Source: Candidatus Fimimorpha excrementavium
Lineage (GTDB): Bacteria; Bacillota; Clostridia; Lachnospirales; Lachnospiraceae
Assembly: GCA_018710785.1 (NCBI GenBank)
Contig: DVJD01000080.1
Location: forward strand, 38,540 to 102,539
Reading direction: 5' to 3'
Length of the DNA: 64,000 nucleotides
Part shown: positions 16,669-25,107 of the stretch, one piece after another
How positions within the stretch are numbered: position 1 is the stretch's first letter
Layout of the letters: every line of letters starts with the position of its first letter
Translations under genes and position numbers: made by a program
The notes under the pieces: generated by a model
What the model saw: the letters and a program-made list of their open reading frames with translations, nothing else
Told to the model about the DNA's origin: nothing
Database searches by the model: none

Positions 16669-19059
16669 TTGGCGATAGCCATCGCACTGGTACTTGGAGA
16701 GTCCATGGCGTGGTGGAATCCGAAGGCCGCATGGGCAGCGGGCATCCTCGCAGGAGCGGGCTGCTGTCTGTGCTATGCTGTCCGTTTCAGAACTGTACAG
16801 AAAGAACAGGCAGGAAGAAGAATCACGCTGGAGTGGCTTCTTCCTGCCTGTTTTCTGTGGGGCGTCTTCCTGTGGGAAGGGGCGGATCAGGAAACGGAGA
16901 TGGAATGCTTTTTTGCACAGACAAAAGAATGCCGGGGAACGGTGCAGGGAACCGTGAGTTCTGTGCAGACGGATGCAGAAGGCGCAAAACAGATTACAGT
17001 TACGTCAGCAGTGCTGCGTATAAAAGACGGGGCCACCCTGCAGGGAAGGGGAGTTTTAATCTATTTGGATGGATCGGATGCATCGGTGAAAATCGGAAAC
17101 CGGATTCAGGCAGAGGGAGATCTCTCCGCCTTTTCGGGGGCGTCCAATCCCGGACAATTTGATATGAAGTCCTACCGGAAGGCGCAGGGAATAGATGCCA
17201 TGATGTGGGGGAAAACGATTGACGTTTTGAATGATGACACAGACTGGCTGAAACAGGCCATCTGGGAATTTCGTGAGCAGGTGAAGACGAAAATCAAAGA
17301 GATGGCGCCCCCGAAGGATGCCGGTTTGTTCTGTGCCATATTTTTGGGGGATAAAAGCGAGCTGGATGAAGAAGTAAAAGATCTCTATGAAGAAAGCGGG
17401 ATCGCCCATATTTATGCCGTATCCGGCACCCATGTCTCCATCCTGGGAGCGCTTTTTTACCAATTTGCCAGAAGGCTGACAGGAAGTTATGCAGTCTCAG
17501 CTGGGGTAGGAAGTCTTTTTCTTCTTCTGTATGCCATACTGGTGGGAAATCCGGTGTCGGCGGTGCGCGCCATTCTCATGTTTATCTGCTATATGGCCGC
17601 CAATATCAGGGGCAGAATCTATGACCTCGTCTCCGCGCTGGCAATTTCTTCCATAGTGATCCTTTGCTGGCAGCCTCTTCAGGTCACACAGTGCGGCTTT
17701 CAGCTGTCATTTGCCGCTGTCTTCGGGATTGGGATGGTGGGACCTGCGATACTGGGAAAAGGAAAAAAACATGGGAGGTGGGCGGAAACCATGGCCATGG
17801 CGCTGGGCGTCCAGTTCATGATTATGCCGATCCAGCTGTATCATTTCTTTGTCTATCCGCTTTATTCCTTTTTCCTGAATCTATTCATTCTGCCAGCGGC
17901 CTCTCTTTTGCTGGTATCCATTTTGGCAGGGGCCTTTCTGGGATTTCCCATACCGTTTCTGGGCCGGTTTCTGCTGGGAACCGGACACTGGATTTTAGAA
18001 TATTATGAGATTATGTGTAAATTATCACTGGAGCTTCCCATGTCGGTGCTTACGCTGGGACGGCCCAGGACAATTCAGCTGGTGATCTATTATCTGGCGC
18101 TGTTTGGCTTTATGGCAGTGAGGGAATACAGCTGGCAGAAAAAGAAATCCTCCATGGAGTGGAAAAAAGAACCGGGAAACAGAAGGTGGAGTCCGGAAGA
18201 AGTAAAAATCTGTCTGGCCGGACTGTTCTGTCTGGGAGCGGGGATCATCGGATTGAAGCGGATTCCCTGTGAAACATGGATGGGTCAGCTGACGGTTACC
18301 ATGCTGGATGTGGGGCAGGGGGATGGATTTGTCATCCGCCTTCCGGACGGGAGTGTGATCATGATCGACGGAGGGAGTACGAGCGAATCACAGGTTGGAA
18401 AATATCGTCTGGAGCCGTATCTGATGTATGAGGGAATTTCCAAAATTGACTATGTATTTTTAAGCCATGGGGATGAGGATCATGTAAATGGTGTGCAGGA
18501 AATCCTGGAACACGGGAAGATCCCCATCGATATCTGCGTGCTGCCCGATGAAAAAAATGTACAGACTGATTTTGCTTCCATCCTTCAGGCTGCAGAGAAA
18601 GCCGGAAGTACGGTCCGGTATCTGTCGGCGGGAATGCAGCTGCAGAAAGGGGAGGTCTGCCTGACCTGTCTGCATCCCGATGCCGGGATGCAGGCGGAGG
18701 ATATCAATGATACATCCCAGGTGCTCCTTTTGGAAATGGGTGAGTTTCGCATGCTGTTCACCGGGGATGCGGGAGAAAAGGAGGAAACATTTTCAGAACA
18801 GCTTGCCGGGGTGCCGATTACCGTCCTAAAGGTGGGGCACCACGGATCCAGGTATTCCACAGGAGAGTCACTCCTGGAAAATGTGCAGGCAAAATATGCC
18901 TGGATCAGCTGCGGAGAGGGCAATCGGTATGGGCATCCCCATGAAGAGACCGTGGAAAGGCTGCTTCGGTATGGATGCCGAATTTATGCGACACCGGAGC
19001 ATGGGGCAGTGAAACTGAAAACGGATGGAAAGAAGGTGCATCTTTCTGCTGAATCTTAA
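16669..19059 (+). CDS. comEC: ComEC/Rec2 DNA uptake channel
   Basis: About 796 residues. N-terminal soluble DUF4131 region, a competence domain with many membrane helices (about residues 210-490) and a C-terminal metallo-beta-lactamase domain with the metal motif LSHGDEDHVNG and later VGHHGS. ComEC carries single-stranded DNA across the membrane; the MBL domain is thought to degrade the other strand. The listed start is TTG 16669. A better-placed start is ATA at 16654, nine bases after GGAGGA, giving a beginning of IKRPLL in line with the MKRPL type start of relatives. Confidence 0.93.
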   Translation: MAIAIALVLGESMAWWNPKAAWAAGILAGAGCCLCYAVRFRTVQKEQAGRRITLEWLLPACFLWGVFLWEGADQETEMECFFAQTKECRGTVQGTVSSVQTDAEGAKQITVTSAVLRIKDGATLQGRGVLIYLDGSDASVKIGNRIQAEGDLSAFSGASNPGQFDMKSYRKAQGIDAMMWGKTIDVLNDDTDWLKQAIWEFREQVKTKIKEMAPPKDAGLFCAIFLGDKSELDEEVKDLYEESGIAHIYAVSGTHVSILGALFYQFARRLTGSYAVSAGVGSLFLLLYAILVGNPVSAVRAILMFICYMAANIRGRIYDLVSALAISSIVILCWQPLQVTQCGFQLSFAAVFGIGMVGPAILGKGKKHGRWAETMAMALGVQFMIMPIQLYHFFVYPLYSFFLNLFILPAASLLLVSILAGAFLGFPIPFLGRFLLGTGHWILEYYEIMCKLSLELPMSVLTLGRPRTIQLVIYYLALFGFMAVREYSWQKKKSSMEWKKEPGNRRWSPEEVKICLAGLFCLGAGIIGLKRIPCETWMGQLTVTMLDVGQGDGFVIRLPDGSVIMIDGGSTSESQVGKYRLEPYLMYEGISKIDYVFLSHGDEDHVNGVQEILEHGKIPIDICVLPDEKNVQTDFASILQAAEKAGSTVRYLSAGMQLQKGEVCLTCLHPDAGMQAEDINDTSQVLLLEMGEFRMLFTGDAGEKEETFSEQLAGVPITVLKVGHHGSRYSTGESLLENVQAKYAWISCGEGNRYGHPHEETVERLLRYGCRIYATPEHGAVKLKTDGKKVHLSAES

Positions 19060-19066
19060 ATTAGTG

Positions 19067-19096
19067 TTGACAAATTCGGAAAAGATCCCTTATAAT
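19067..19096 (+). promoter_or_regulatory. Promoter of the mntP riboswitch transcript
   Basis: Consensus TTGACA at 19067-19072, 18 bp, TATAAT at 19091-19096, immediately upstream of the riboswitch. Confidence 0.85.
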
Positions 19097-19098
19097 CG

Positions 19099-19254
19099 GT
19101 CCAAGGTAAGGGAGTAATTGGCACTGAAACATAGTGTATCAAGGTCAACATACTGATGATTTCATCTGGCTTTGATTTCAGATACGGGATTCTGAATAAT
19201 GAGACTTATCTGCAGCCGCAGGGCGTAGTGCTGCAGATAGGTCTCTTTTTGTTT
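19099..19254 (+). ncRNA. yybP-ykoY manganese riboswitch
   Basis: The leader contains the conserved loop AAGGGAGTAATTGGC near 19107 and the second loop TCAACATACTGATG near 19143, the two metal-contacting loops of the yybP-ykoY aptamer. It is followed by a terminator and then the Mn exporter mntP, the family's classic target. In known members Mn2+ binding prevents termination and turns the exporter on. Confidence 0.85.
19201..19254 (+). terminator. Riboswitch-controlled intrinsic terminator
   Basis: GAGACTTATCTGCAGC pairs with GCTGCAGATAGGTCTC (one G-U), then TTTTTGTTT. It lies between the aptamer and mntP, as expected of the expression platform. Confidence 0.9.
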
Positions 19255-19314
19255 GCTTCTATCCCTGATGTTTCCTTATCGGGACTCGATTACATACGAA
19301 AGGGAGGAAAAAGA

Positions 19315-19881
19315 ATGTCACTGATCGAGCTTTTTTTACTGGCAGTCGGATTATCCATGGATGCATTCGCAGTATCCATATGCAAGGGACTGTCCATGCA
19401 GAAATTGGATGTAAAGAAAATGGTAATAGTGGGGCTTTATTTCGGAGGATTTCAGGCCCTGATGCCGACGCTGGGGTATCTGCTGGGGGTCAGCTTTAAA
19501 GATATGATTTCAGCCATTGATCACTGGATTGCCTTTGTTTTGCTGGGATTGATCGGAATCAGTATGATCCGGGAAGCTTGTTCGGGAGAAGAAGAAAGTG
19601 TGGATGCCAGTGTGACAGTGAAGGCAATGGTTCCTCTGGCAGTGGCCACAAGTATAGACGCGCTGGCAGCAGGCGTTACCTTTGCTTTCCTGGATGTATC
19701 CATTGTATGGGCCGTTTCTTTTATCGGCGTAATTACCTTTACATTTTCGATGATCGGTGTTAAGGTAGGAAATGTATTTGGTACACGATATCAGAAAAAG
19801 GCAGAAGTGGCAGGCGGCGTAATCCTGATTTTGCTTGGAACGAAGATTTTGCTGGAACACCTTGGCGTGCTTGCCTTCTAA
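19315..19881 (+). CDS. mntP: Manganese efflux pump MntP
   Basis: 188 residues, six membrane helices arranged as two related halves. Each half carries the conserved acidic motif: LSMDAFAVS near residue 15 and TSIDALAAG near residue 106. Exports Mn2+ to prevent toxicity. The start at 19315 follows AGGGAGG; the open frame extends back to 19156 but that crosses the riboswitch terminator and is not coding. Controlled by the Mn riboswitch just upstream. Confidence 0.95.
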   Translation: MSLIELFLLAVGLSMDAFAVSICKGLSMQKLDVKKMVIVGLYFGGFQALMPTLGYLLGVSFKDMISAIDHWIAFVLLGLIGISMIREACSGEEESVDASVTVKAMVPLAVATSIDALAAGVTFAFLDVSIVWAVSFIGVITFTFSMIGVKVGNVFGTRYQKKAEVAGGVILILLGTKILLEHLGVLAF

Positions 19882-19937
19882 GGTGTATGCCTGCTTCGCC
19901 TTGCCTTACGGGAATACCGTCTGTGGTGGAGGAAAGA

Positions 19938-20915
19938 ATGCAGAAACTGAATCAGGATTTAAAAGAAAAAAAGCTGGAACAGGTTTATCTGTTGTACGGG
20001 GATGAGCCGTTTCTCCTTTCCAGTTATAAAAAAAGATTGAAAGCAGCCATAACCGGTGATGATGAAATGAACTGCAGTTTTTATGAGGGGAAAGGAATCG
20101 ATCTGTCTGAGGTGAGAAGTATGGCCGAAACCATGCCGTTTTTTGCTGACCGTCGGCTGATCATACTGGAAAACAGCGGACTCATGAAGAACGTATCGGA
20201 GGGGTGGACTGAATTTCTGGAACAGCTGCCGGAATTTACCTCGGTTATTTTTGTGGAATCGGAAGTGGACAAGCGCAGCAAAATGTATAAAAGGGTGAGG
20301 GATCTCGGATACGCAGCCGAACTGAACCACCAGAAGGAACCGGAACTGAAACGCTGGGTTTTGGGGCTGGCAGGCCGGGAGGGGATGAAAATGACAGCGA
20401 AAGCGCTGGATCTGTTTCTGATGAAAACCGGCGACAGTATGGAAAACATACAGATGGAACTGGATAAATTGATTTCCTATTGCCAGGGAGAAGAGGGGAT
20501 TACAGATGAGGCAGTGGAGGCTGTCTGCACCGAACAGACGGTGAACCGGATTTTTGAGATGATTGAAGCGGTGGCCGCGGGAAATGAAGCGAAAGCGCTG
20601 AATTTATACTATGATCTGCTGGCGCTGAAAGAACCTTCCATGCGGATTCTCTTTTTGATTGCAAGGCAGTTTAATCAGCTGATGATTGTGAAGGAAATGG
20701 CAGCCGCCGGGGAAAACAGAGACAGCATTGCGTCGTCCCTGAAATTGCGCCCGTTTATTGCCGGAAAGCTGATGAATCAGGCCAGAGCTTTTACACGGGA
20801 GCAGCTTCGGGAATATGTGGAACTCTGTGTGACGTCGGAGGAAGCTGTGAAAAGGGGAAATCTCAATGAGAAGCTGGCGGTGGAACTTTTGATTGTAAAG
20901 ATATCCAGAAGATGA
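19938..20915 (+). CDS. holA: DNA polymerase III subunit delta
   Basis: 325 residues. HolA opens the sliding clamp within the clamp loader. The N-terminal part has the LLYGDEPFLL motif of the AAA+-like fold, and the C-terminal collar domain contains the KLAVELLIVKI helix. Start ATG 19938 follows GGAGG; an in-frame ATG at 19887 has no site. As usual in Firmicutes it sits next to rpsT, here convergent and sharing a terminator. Confidence 0.93.
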   Translation: MQKLNQDLKEKKLEQVYLLYGDEPFLLSSYKKRLKAAITGDDEMNCSFYEGKGIDLSEVRSMAETMPFFADRRLIILENSGLMKNVSEGWTEFLEQLPEFTSVIFVESEVDKRSKMYKRVRDLGYAAELNHQKEPELKRWVLGLAGREGMKMTAKALDLFLMKTGDSMENIQMELDKLISYCQGEEGITDEAVEAVCTEQTVNRIFEMIEAVAAGNEAKALNLYYDLLALKEPSMRILFLIARQFNQLMIVKEMAAAGENRDSIASSLKLRPFIAGKLMNQARAFTREQLREYVELCVTSEEAVKRGNLNEKLAVELLIVKISRR

Positions 20916-20924
20916 GAAAAAACC

Positions 20925-20960
20925 GAAAAGACCGTATCCCATGGAAGGATACGGTCTTTC
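20925..20960. terminator. Terminator shared by holA and rpsT
   Basis: GAAAAGACCGTATCC pairs with GGATACGGTCTTTC, with A-rich and T-rich flanks. Confidence 0.85.
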
Positions 20961-20982
20961 TTAAATCTGATTTACAGAAAAA

Positions 20983-21246
20983 TTAGTTCATTGCATTGAC
21001 AGCTTTGTTCATACGGCTGATCTTTCTGGATGTTGTATTCTTGTGATAAACACCTTTGGATGTAGCCTTGTCCAGTTCACTTGTGGCAACTAACAGAGCA
21101 GCCTGAGCAGCAGCCTTGTCACCAGCCTCGATTGCAGCGTATACCTTCTTTACATAAGTCTTTACTCTGGACTTAACTGCTTTATTTCTGGCTGTCTTTG
21201 TGTTGATTACTAAAATTCTCTTCTTTGCAGATTTAATGTTTGCCAT
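20983..21246 (-). CDS. rpsT: 30S ribosomal protein S20
   Basis: 87 residues, highly basic, beginning MANIKSAKKRI as S20 does. Binds 16S rRNA early in 30S assembly. The start at 21246 has GGAGGTG upstream on the minus strand; the longer open frame to 21312 is leader. The promoter at 21368-21396 leaves a leader of about 115 nt. Confidence 0.97.
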   Translation of the reverse strand: MANIKSAKKRILVINTKTARNKAVKSRVKTYVKKVYAAIEAGDKAAAQAALLVATSELDKATSKGVYHKNTTSRKISRMNKAVNAMN

Positions 21247-21367
21247 GTTGGCACCTCCGATAAATATAATATAGTGGTGACAGAAAGGAGAGAGAGTATC
21301 CTTTTGCCACATTTTACATTAAAGCCGGAGACACGGACGTTCTAATGTAAATTACATACACTATCCC

Positions 21368-21396
21368 ATGATAGCGGAACGGACCGCAAATGTCAA
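21368..21396 (-). promoter_or_regulatory. rpsT promoter
   Basis: Minus strand TTGACA (21396-21391), 17 bp, TATCAT (21373-21368). Confidence 0.8.
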
Positions 21397-21525
21397 TACA
21401 TATTTTTGAAATTTTTGGGAAAGTTACTATGGTAAGAAATCGTTTGATGGCGGCAGGCAGAAACGGCGGTTGGTGCAAATAATGGGAGCGCATGCATGGA
21501 AAATGGAAACAATCAGGAGGTAGGT

Positions 21526-22434
21526 ATGGAAATCAATTATGAGATGGATACGGATTTGGCTCTGGAAGCGGGAGAGTGTCTGACAAAAAAAGGAGAAACG
21601 GTTGACGGGATTTCCCTGAAAGAAGAGGAGGCCGAGGGCGGAAAGGTTCGTATCACAAAGGTGGAAATTCAAAATGAAGATGGTGCGAAACGAATGGGGA
21701 AACCGATGGGGAGATATATTACATTGGAATCTCTGCTCTTAAGAGGGGAGGAAGGAAAGGAAGCCTGCGCCAGTGTATTGGCAGACTATATCGAGCAGCT
21801 TTTACCAGGAAAATGGAAGCGCATTTTGGCGGTGGGACTTGGAAATCGGGAATTGACGGTGGATTCCCTGGGACCTAAAGTGGTGGACAATCTGTTTATG
21901 ACGTATCATCATACGGGAGACGGATTGTGCGGTCTGGCTCCCGGTGTGATGGCACAGACGGGAATGGAGACAGCAGATATTGTGAAAGGAATCGTGGGAG
22001 AAATCAGGCCGGATGCAGTGATCGTAGTCGACGCGCTGGCTGCCAGAAGCATCCACCGTCTGGGTACCACAATCCAACTGACCGACACAGGGATTGCGCC
22101 CGGATCCGGAGTGGGAAACCATCGCAGCAGTCTGACCAGGGAAAGTCTCGGCATCCCGGTGGTGGCCATCGGCGTTCCCATGATTGTTAAAGCTGCGACC
22201 ATTGCTTATGACACACTTTCTGCCGTACTGCAAATCTTACAGATGGAACATTCATCAAAAGAAACGGGGGAGAAAATCGCCGCCTTTTCCCCGGAGGAAC
22301 AGTATGAACTGATTCAGGAACTGCTGACACCGGAGGCGGGTACACTGTGTGTGACGCCGAAGGATATTGATGAACTGGTTTACTGCATTGGGGAAACCAT
22401 ATCGGAAGGAATCAATATGGCGGTGTATCCGTAA
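21526..22434 (+). CDS. gpr: Spore germination protease GPR
   Basis: 302 residues. GPR degrades small acid-soluble spore proteins at germination. The N-terminal MDTDLALEAGE resembles the autoprocessing site where the zymogen loses its propeptide, and the core has VGLGNRELTVDSLGPKVV and VVDALAARS. ATG 21526 is chosen for AGGAGG five bases upstream; an in-frame ATG at 21496 has none. spoIIP follows in the same direction, the classic gpr-spoIIP order. A sigma-G promoter is expected but I could not identify one. Confidence 0.95.
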   Translation: MEINYEMDTDLALEAGECLTKKGETVDGISLKEEEAEGGKVRITKVEIQNEDGAKRMGKPMGRYITLESLLLRGEEGKEACASVLADYIEQLLPGKWKRILAVGLGNRELTVDSLGPKVVDNLFMTYHHTGDGLCGLAPGVMAQTGMETADIVKGIVGEIRPDAVIVVDALAARSIHRLGTTIQLTDTGIAPGSGVGNHRSSLTRESLGIPVVAIGVPMIVKAATIAYDTLSAVLQILQMEHSSKETGEKIAAFSPEEQYELIQELLTPEAGTLCVTPKDIDELVYCIGETISEGINMAVYP

Positions 22435-22474
22435 AGGCGTACAGAAAAATGGGAAAGAATCCGGGACGTCTTTT

Positions 22475-22504
22475 GGCATACTTGTCACTGCGGAATCATA
22501 TAAT
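22475..22504 (+). promoter_or_regulatory. Putative sigma-E promoter of spoIIP
   Basis: GGCATACT at 22475-22482, 14 bp, CATATAAT at 22497-22504, close to the sigma-E pattern (GTCATATT, about 14 bp, CATACAAT). The sigma-A reading would need a 20-bp spacer. Confidence 0.6.
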
Positions 22505-22538
22505 TAAGGAAGGAAAGAGCGGGAAGGCGGGAGGATCC

Positions 22539-23837
22539 ATGCACAGAAGGAGCAGAGGAGGCAGGCGAATGGCGGTTTATGCAGTCATAGGCTGTATTGG
22601 CGCCGGATGTCTGTTCTTTTATACGGCACCGGGAACAGCAAAAAGCGCAGCGGAACATGCAAAAAATTATCTGTCCGGTTTCGTTTCCGCGCTGACGGAA
22701 GAACTGGTATTTCAAAACTATCTGTTTGCCGCTTATCATCTGGAGGGAGGCGGAGAAATCCGGGATACTGTGGCCGATAAGATGGAACAAATCGTTCCAC
22801 TGGGATCCTATGTGGAGAACAAAGCGGGAAAGAAAATTTGGGAAAGCACAAAGGAACCGGAATCATACCCGATGCTGACACCGGAAAGCGGGACGGAGGA
22901 AATAAAGGAGTCAGAACAGACCGCGGAATCGTCTCCCGATGAGGAGTTCTCCATACCCTCTGGTACAGAACCGTTTGACAAAGAAATGAATGCCGCAGCC
23001 TCCGGTATCCTGATTGAACCCCAAAGGGAAATTCTGCCTCAGATACGCGCGCTGCCGGAGAAAGGCAGTTACACTCTGGAACAGATGCTGGATTTCCAAT
23101 ACCTGATCGAGCATCTCTATGTGATTGACCCCGGCACAAGCATCACGGAAAACGAACTGAATCCACGGGTGCTGCTGGCAAAAGACTTGTCCATCTCCCA
23201 AAACGGATCCGGCCCTCAGATCTTGATTTATCATACCCATTCCCAGGAAACATTCGCGGACTCCGTACCAGGGGAAGAAGAAGATACCATCGTGGGCGTG
23301 GGGGATTACCTGACAAAGATACTGACAGATACATACGGCTACCAGGTGCTCCATCATAAGGGGGTATATGACATGACGGACGGTGTGCTGGACCGGGATC
23401 CGGCCTATGAAAAAGCGCTTCCCGATCTGGAGCAGATTCTAAGTGACAATCCGAGCATAGAGGTGGTAATTGATCTGCATCGGGACGGGGTGGACGAGGA
23501 TGTCCGCCTGGTGACGGATATTGATGGAAAACCCACTGCCCGGCTGATGTTTTTCAATGGAACCTGCCGTGATGCCAATGGGGAGCGGACGGATGTTTCC
23601 AATCCTTACCGGGAAGATAATCTGGCGTTCAGTCTGCAGATGGCATTGGAAGCCTGTGCCGAATATCCGGATCTGACCCGGGTGATCTATCTGAAGACGA
23701 ATCGGTACAATCAGCACCTGCGTTCCAGATCGGCCCTGGTGGAGGTGGGAGCACAGACCAATACGGTGGAAGAAGCCATGAATGCCATGCCCCTGCTGGC
23801 TGATTTGATCCATCAGGTGATCCACAGGGGAGAATAG
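22539..23837 (+). CDS. spoIIP: Stage II sporulation protein P
   Basis: 432 residues. SpoIIP is a membrane-anchored amidase/endopeptidase that cuts septal peptidoglycan during engulfment with SpoIID and SpoIIM. One membrane anchor lies near residues 12-32, then a variable acidic linker, then the catalytic domain beginning with ILIYHTHSQETF, which has the metal-binding His, and continuing with DLHRDG and TNRYNQHLRSRS. Start 22539 follows GGGAGG; the frame is open back to 22449 across the sigma-E-like promoter. Confidence 0.94.
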   Translation: MHRRSRGGRRMAVYAVIGCIGAGCLFFYTAPGTAKSAAEHAKNYLSGFVSALTEELVFQNYLFAAYHLEGGGEIRDTVADKMEQIVPLGSYVENKAGKKIWESTKEPESYPMLTPESGTEEIKESEQTAESSPDEEFSIPSGTEPFDKEMNAAASGILIEPQREILPQIRALPEKGSYTLEQMLDFQYLIEHLYVIDPGTSITENELNPRVLLAKDLSISQNGSGPQILIYHTHSQETFADSVPGEEEDTIVGVGDYLTKILTDTYGYQVLHHKGVYDMTDGVLDRDPAYEKALPDLEQILSDNPSIEVVIDLHRDGVDEDVRLVTDIDGKPTARLMFFNGTCRDANGERTDVSNPYREDNLAFSLQMALEACAEYPDLTRVIYLKTNRYNQHLRSRSALVEVGAQTNTVEEAMNAMPLLADLIHQVIHRGE

Positions 23838-23861
23838 ACAGAGCTGACAAGCGGAAAACAT

Positions 23862-23890
23862 TTGCATATTTGAGAGGACAGTGGTATACT
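23862..23890 (+). promoter_or_regulatory. Promoter of the CobW gene pair
   Basis: TTGCAT at 23862-23867, 17 bp, TATACT at 23885-23890. Confidence 0.75.
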
Positions 23891-23961
23891 ATATCTTTGT
23901 TCAGATACCATACATTTGGCTTTTATATGATTTCATTTAAGGAAAGAAGGTCAGTTGAATA

Positions 23962-25065
23962 ATGACAAAGATTGATATTATATCCGGTTTTTTGGGCGCC
24001 GGTAAGACCACACTAATCAAAAAACTTTTGAAAGAAGCATTGAATGGACAGAAAGTTGTCCTGATTGAAAATGAATTCGGAGAGATTGGCATAGACGGCG
24101 GATTTCTGAAGGATGCCGGAATACAGATTACAGAGATGAATTCCGGATGCATCTGCTGTTCTCTGGTGGGCGATTTTGGTAAGGCCCTGGAAGAGGTGCT
24201 TGACACCTATCATCCGGAGCGCATTATCATTGAGCCGTCCGGCGTGGGCAAATTATCCGATGTCATTGCAGCCGTGCGCAAAGTGGCGGAAAAGAACAGC
24301 GAAGTGGAGATGAATAGCTTTGTAACGGTGGCCGATGCATCGAAATGTAAGATGTATATGAAAAATTTCGGAGAGTTTTATAACAACCAAATCGAAAGTG
24401 CCAGCGCAGTTATTTTGAGCAGAACACAGAATGTCAAGGAAGAGCGTCTGGATGCCTGCGTAAAACTGATCCGCGAACACAATAAAGAGGCGCGTATTAT
24501 CACGACTCCATGGGAACAGCTGACCGGCGGACAGATTTTGGATGTCATGGAAAATACCCACGATCTCGCCGCTGAGATGCTGGAGGAACAGAGACATCAT
24601 CACGAGGAAGAATCCAGTCATGAACATCATCACCATGATGAGGAATGCGACCACGGGCATCATCACCATGACGGGGAATGTGAACATGGTCATCATCACC
24701 ACGGAGAAGAATGCGGGCATGAACACCATCACCAGGATGGGGAGTGCGGCTGCGGTCATGATCACCATGATCATCACCATCATCACGCAGATGAAGTATT
24801 TACCAGCTGGGGCAGAGAAACTGCGCGCAAATATACAAAAGAAGAACTGGAATCCATCTTAAAAGCCCTGTCCGACGGGGAGAAATATGGTATCATTCTT
24901 CGTTCCAAGGGAATGATTCCGACACCGGAAGGGGAGTGGATGTATTTTGACATGGTTCCGGAGGAATATGAAATCAGAAACGGTTCACCGGAGTATACAG
25001 GCCGTATCTGTGTGATCGGATCCAAATTGAAGGAAGACAAGCTGGAAAAACTGTTCCTGTTATAA
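23962..25065 (+). CDS. CobW/G3E-family GTPase with His-rich metal-binding arm
   Basis: 367 residues. G3E P-loop GTPase: Walker A GFLGAGKTT at residues 9-17, the metal-site motif CICC in NSGCICCSLVGDF and a switch Glu in IIEPSGVG. A stretch of about 65 residues (211-275) consists of repeated HHHH-D-E-C units with over 25 His and several Cys, followed by a CobW C-terminal domain. Family members are metal chaperones or insertases for Zn, Co or Ni; the His arm suggests zinc or nickel buffering. It starts a two-gene operon with a second, divergent CobW-like gene 42 bp downstream. No nickel enzyme genes are nearby. Confidence 0.9.
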   Translation: MTKIDIISGFLGAGKTTLIKKLLKEALNGQKVVLIENEFGEIGIDGGFLKDAGIQITEMNSGCICCSLVGDFGKALEEVLDTYHPERIIIEPSGVGKLSDVIAAVRKVAEKNSEVEMNSFVTVADASKCKMYMKNFGEFYNNQIESASAVILSRTQNVKEERLDACVKLIREHNKEARIITTPWEQLTGGQILDVMENTHDLAAEMLEEQRHHHEEESSHEHHHHDEECDHGHHHHDGECEHGHHHHGEECGHEHHHQDGECGCGHDHHDHHHHHADEVFTSWGRETARKYTKEELESILKALSDGEKYGIILRSKGMIPTPEGEWMYFDMVPEEYEIRNGSPEYTGRICVIGSKLKEDKLEKLFLL

Positions 25066-25107
25066 TAAATAAAAGAAGCGGAAAACAGAAACCTTGGGAG
25101 GAACAAA

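Noticed and set aside
16694..17162. Overlapping frames inside comEC
   Set aside because: Composition follows the comEC codon pattern in other frames; Cys/Arg-rich and without start signals.
19156..19314. Extension of mntP upstream
   Set aside because: The stretch is the riboswitch and its terminator hairpin.
24253..24862. Met/His-rich frames over the His-rich arm of the CobW gene, both strands
   Set aside because: Shadow of the CAT/CAC repeats; no ribosome site or domain.
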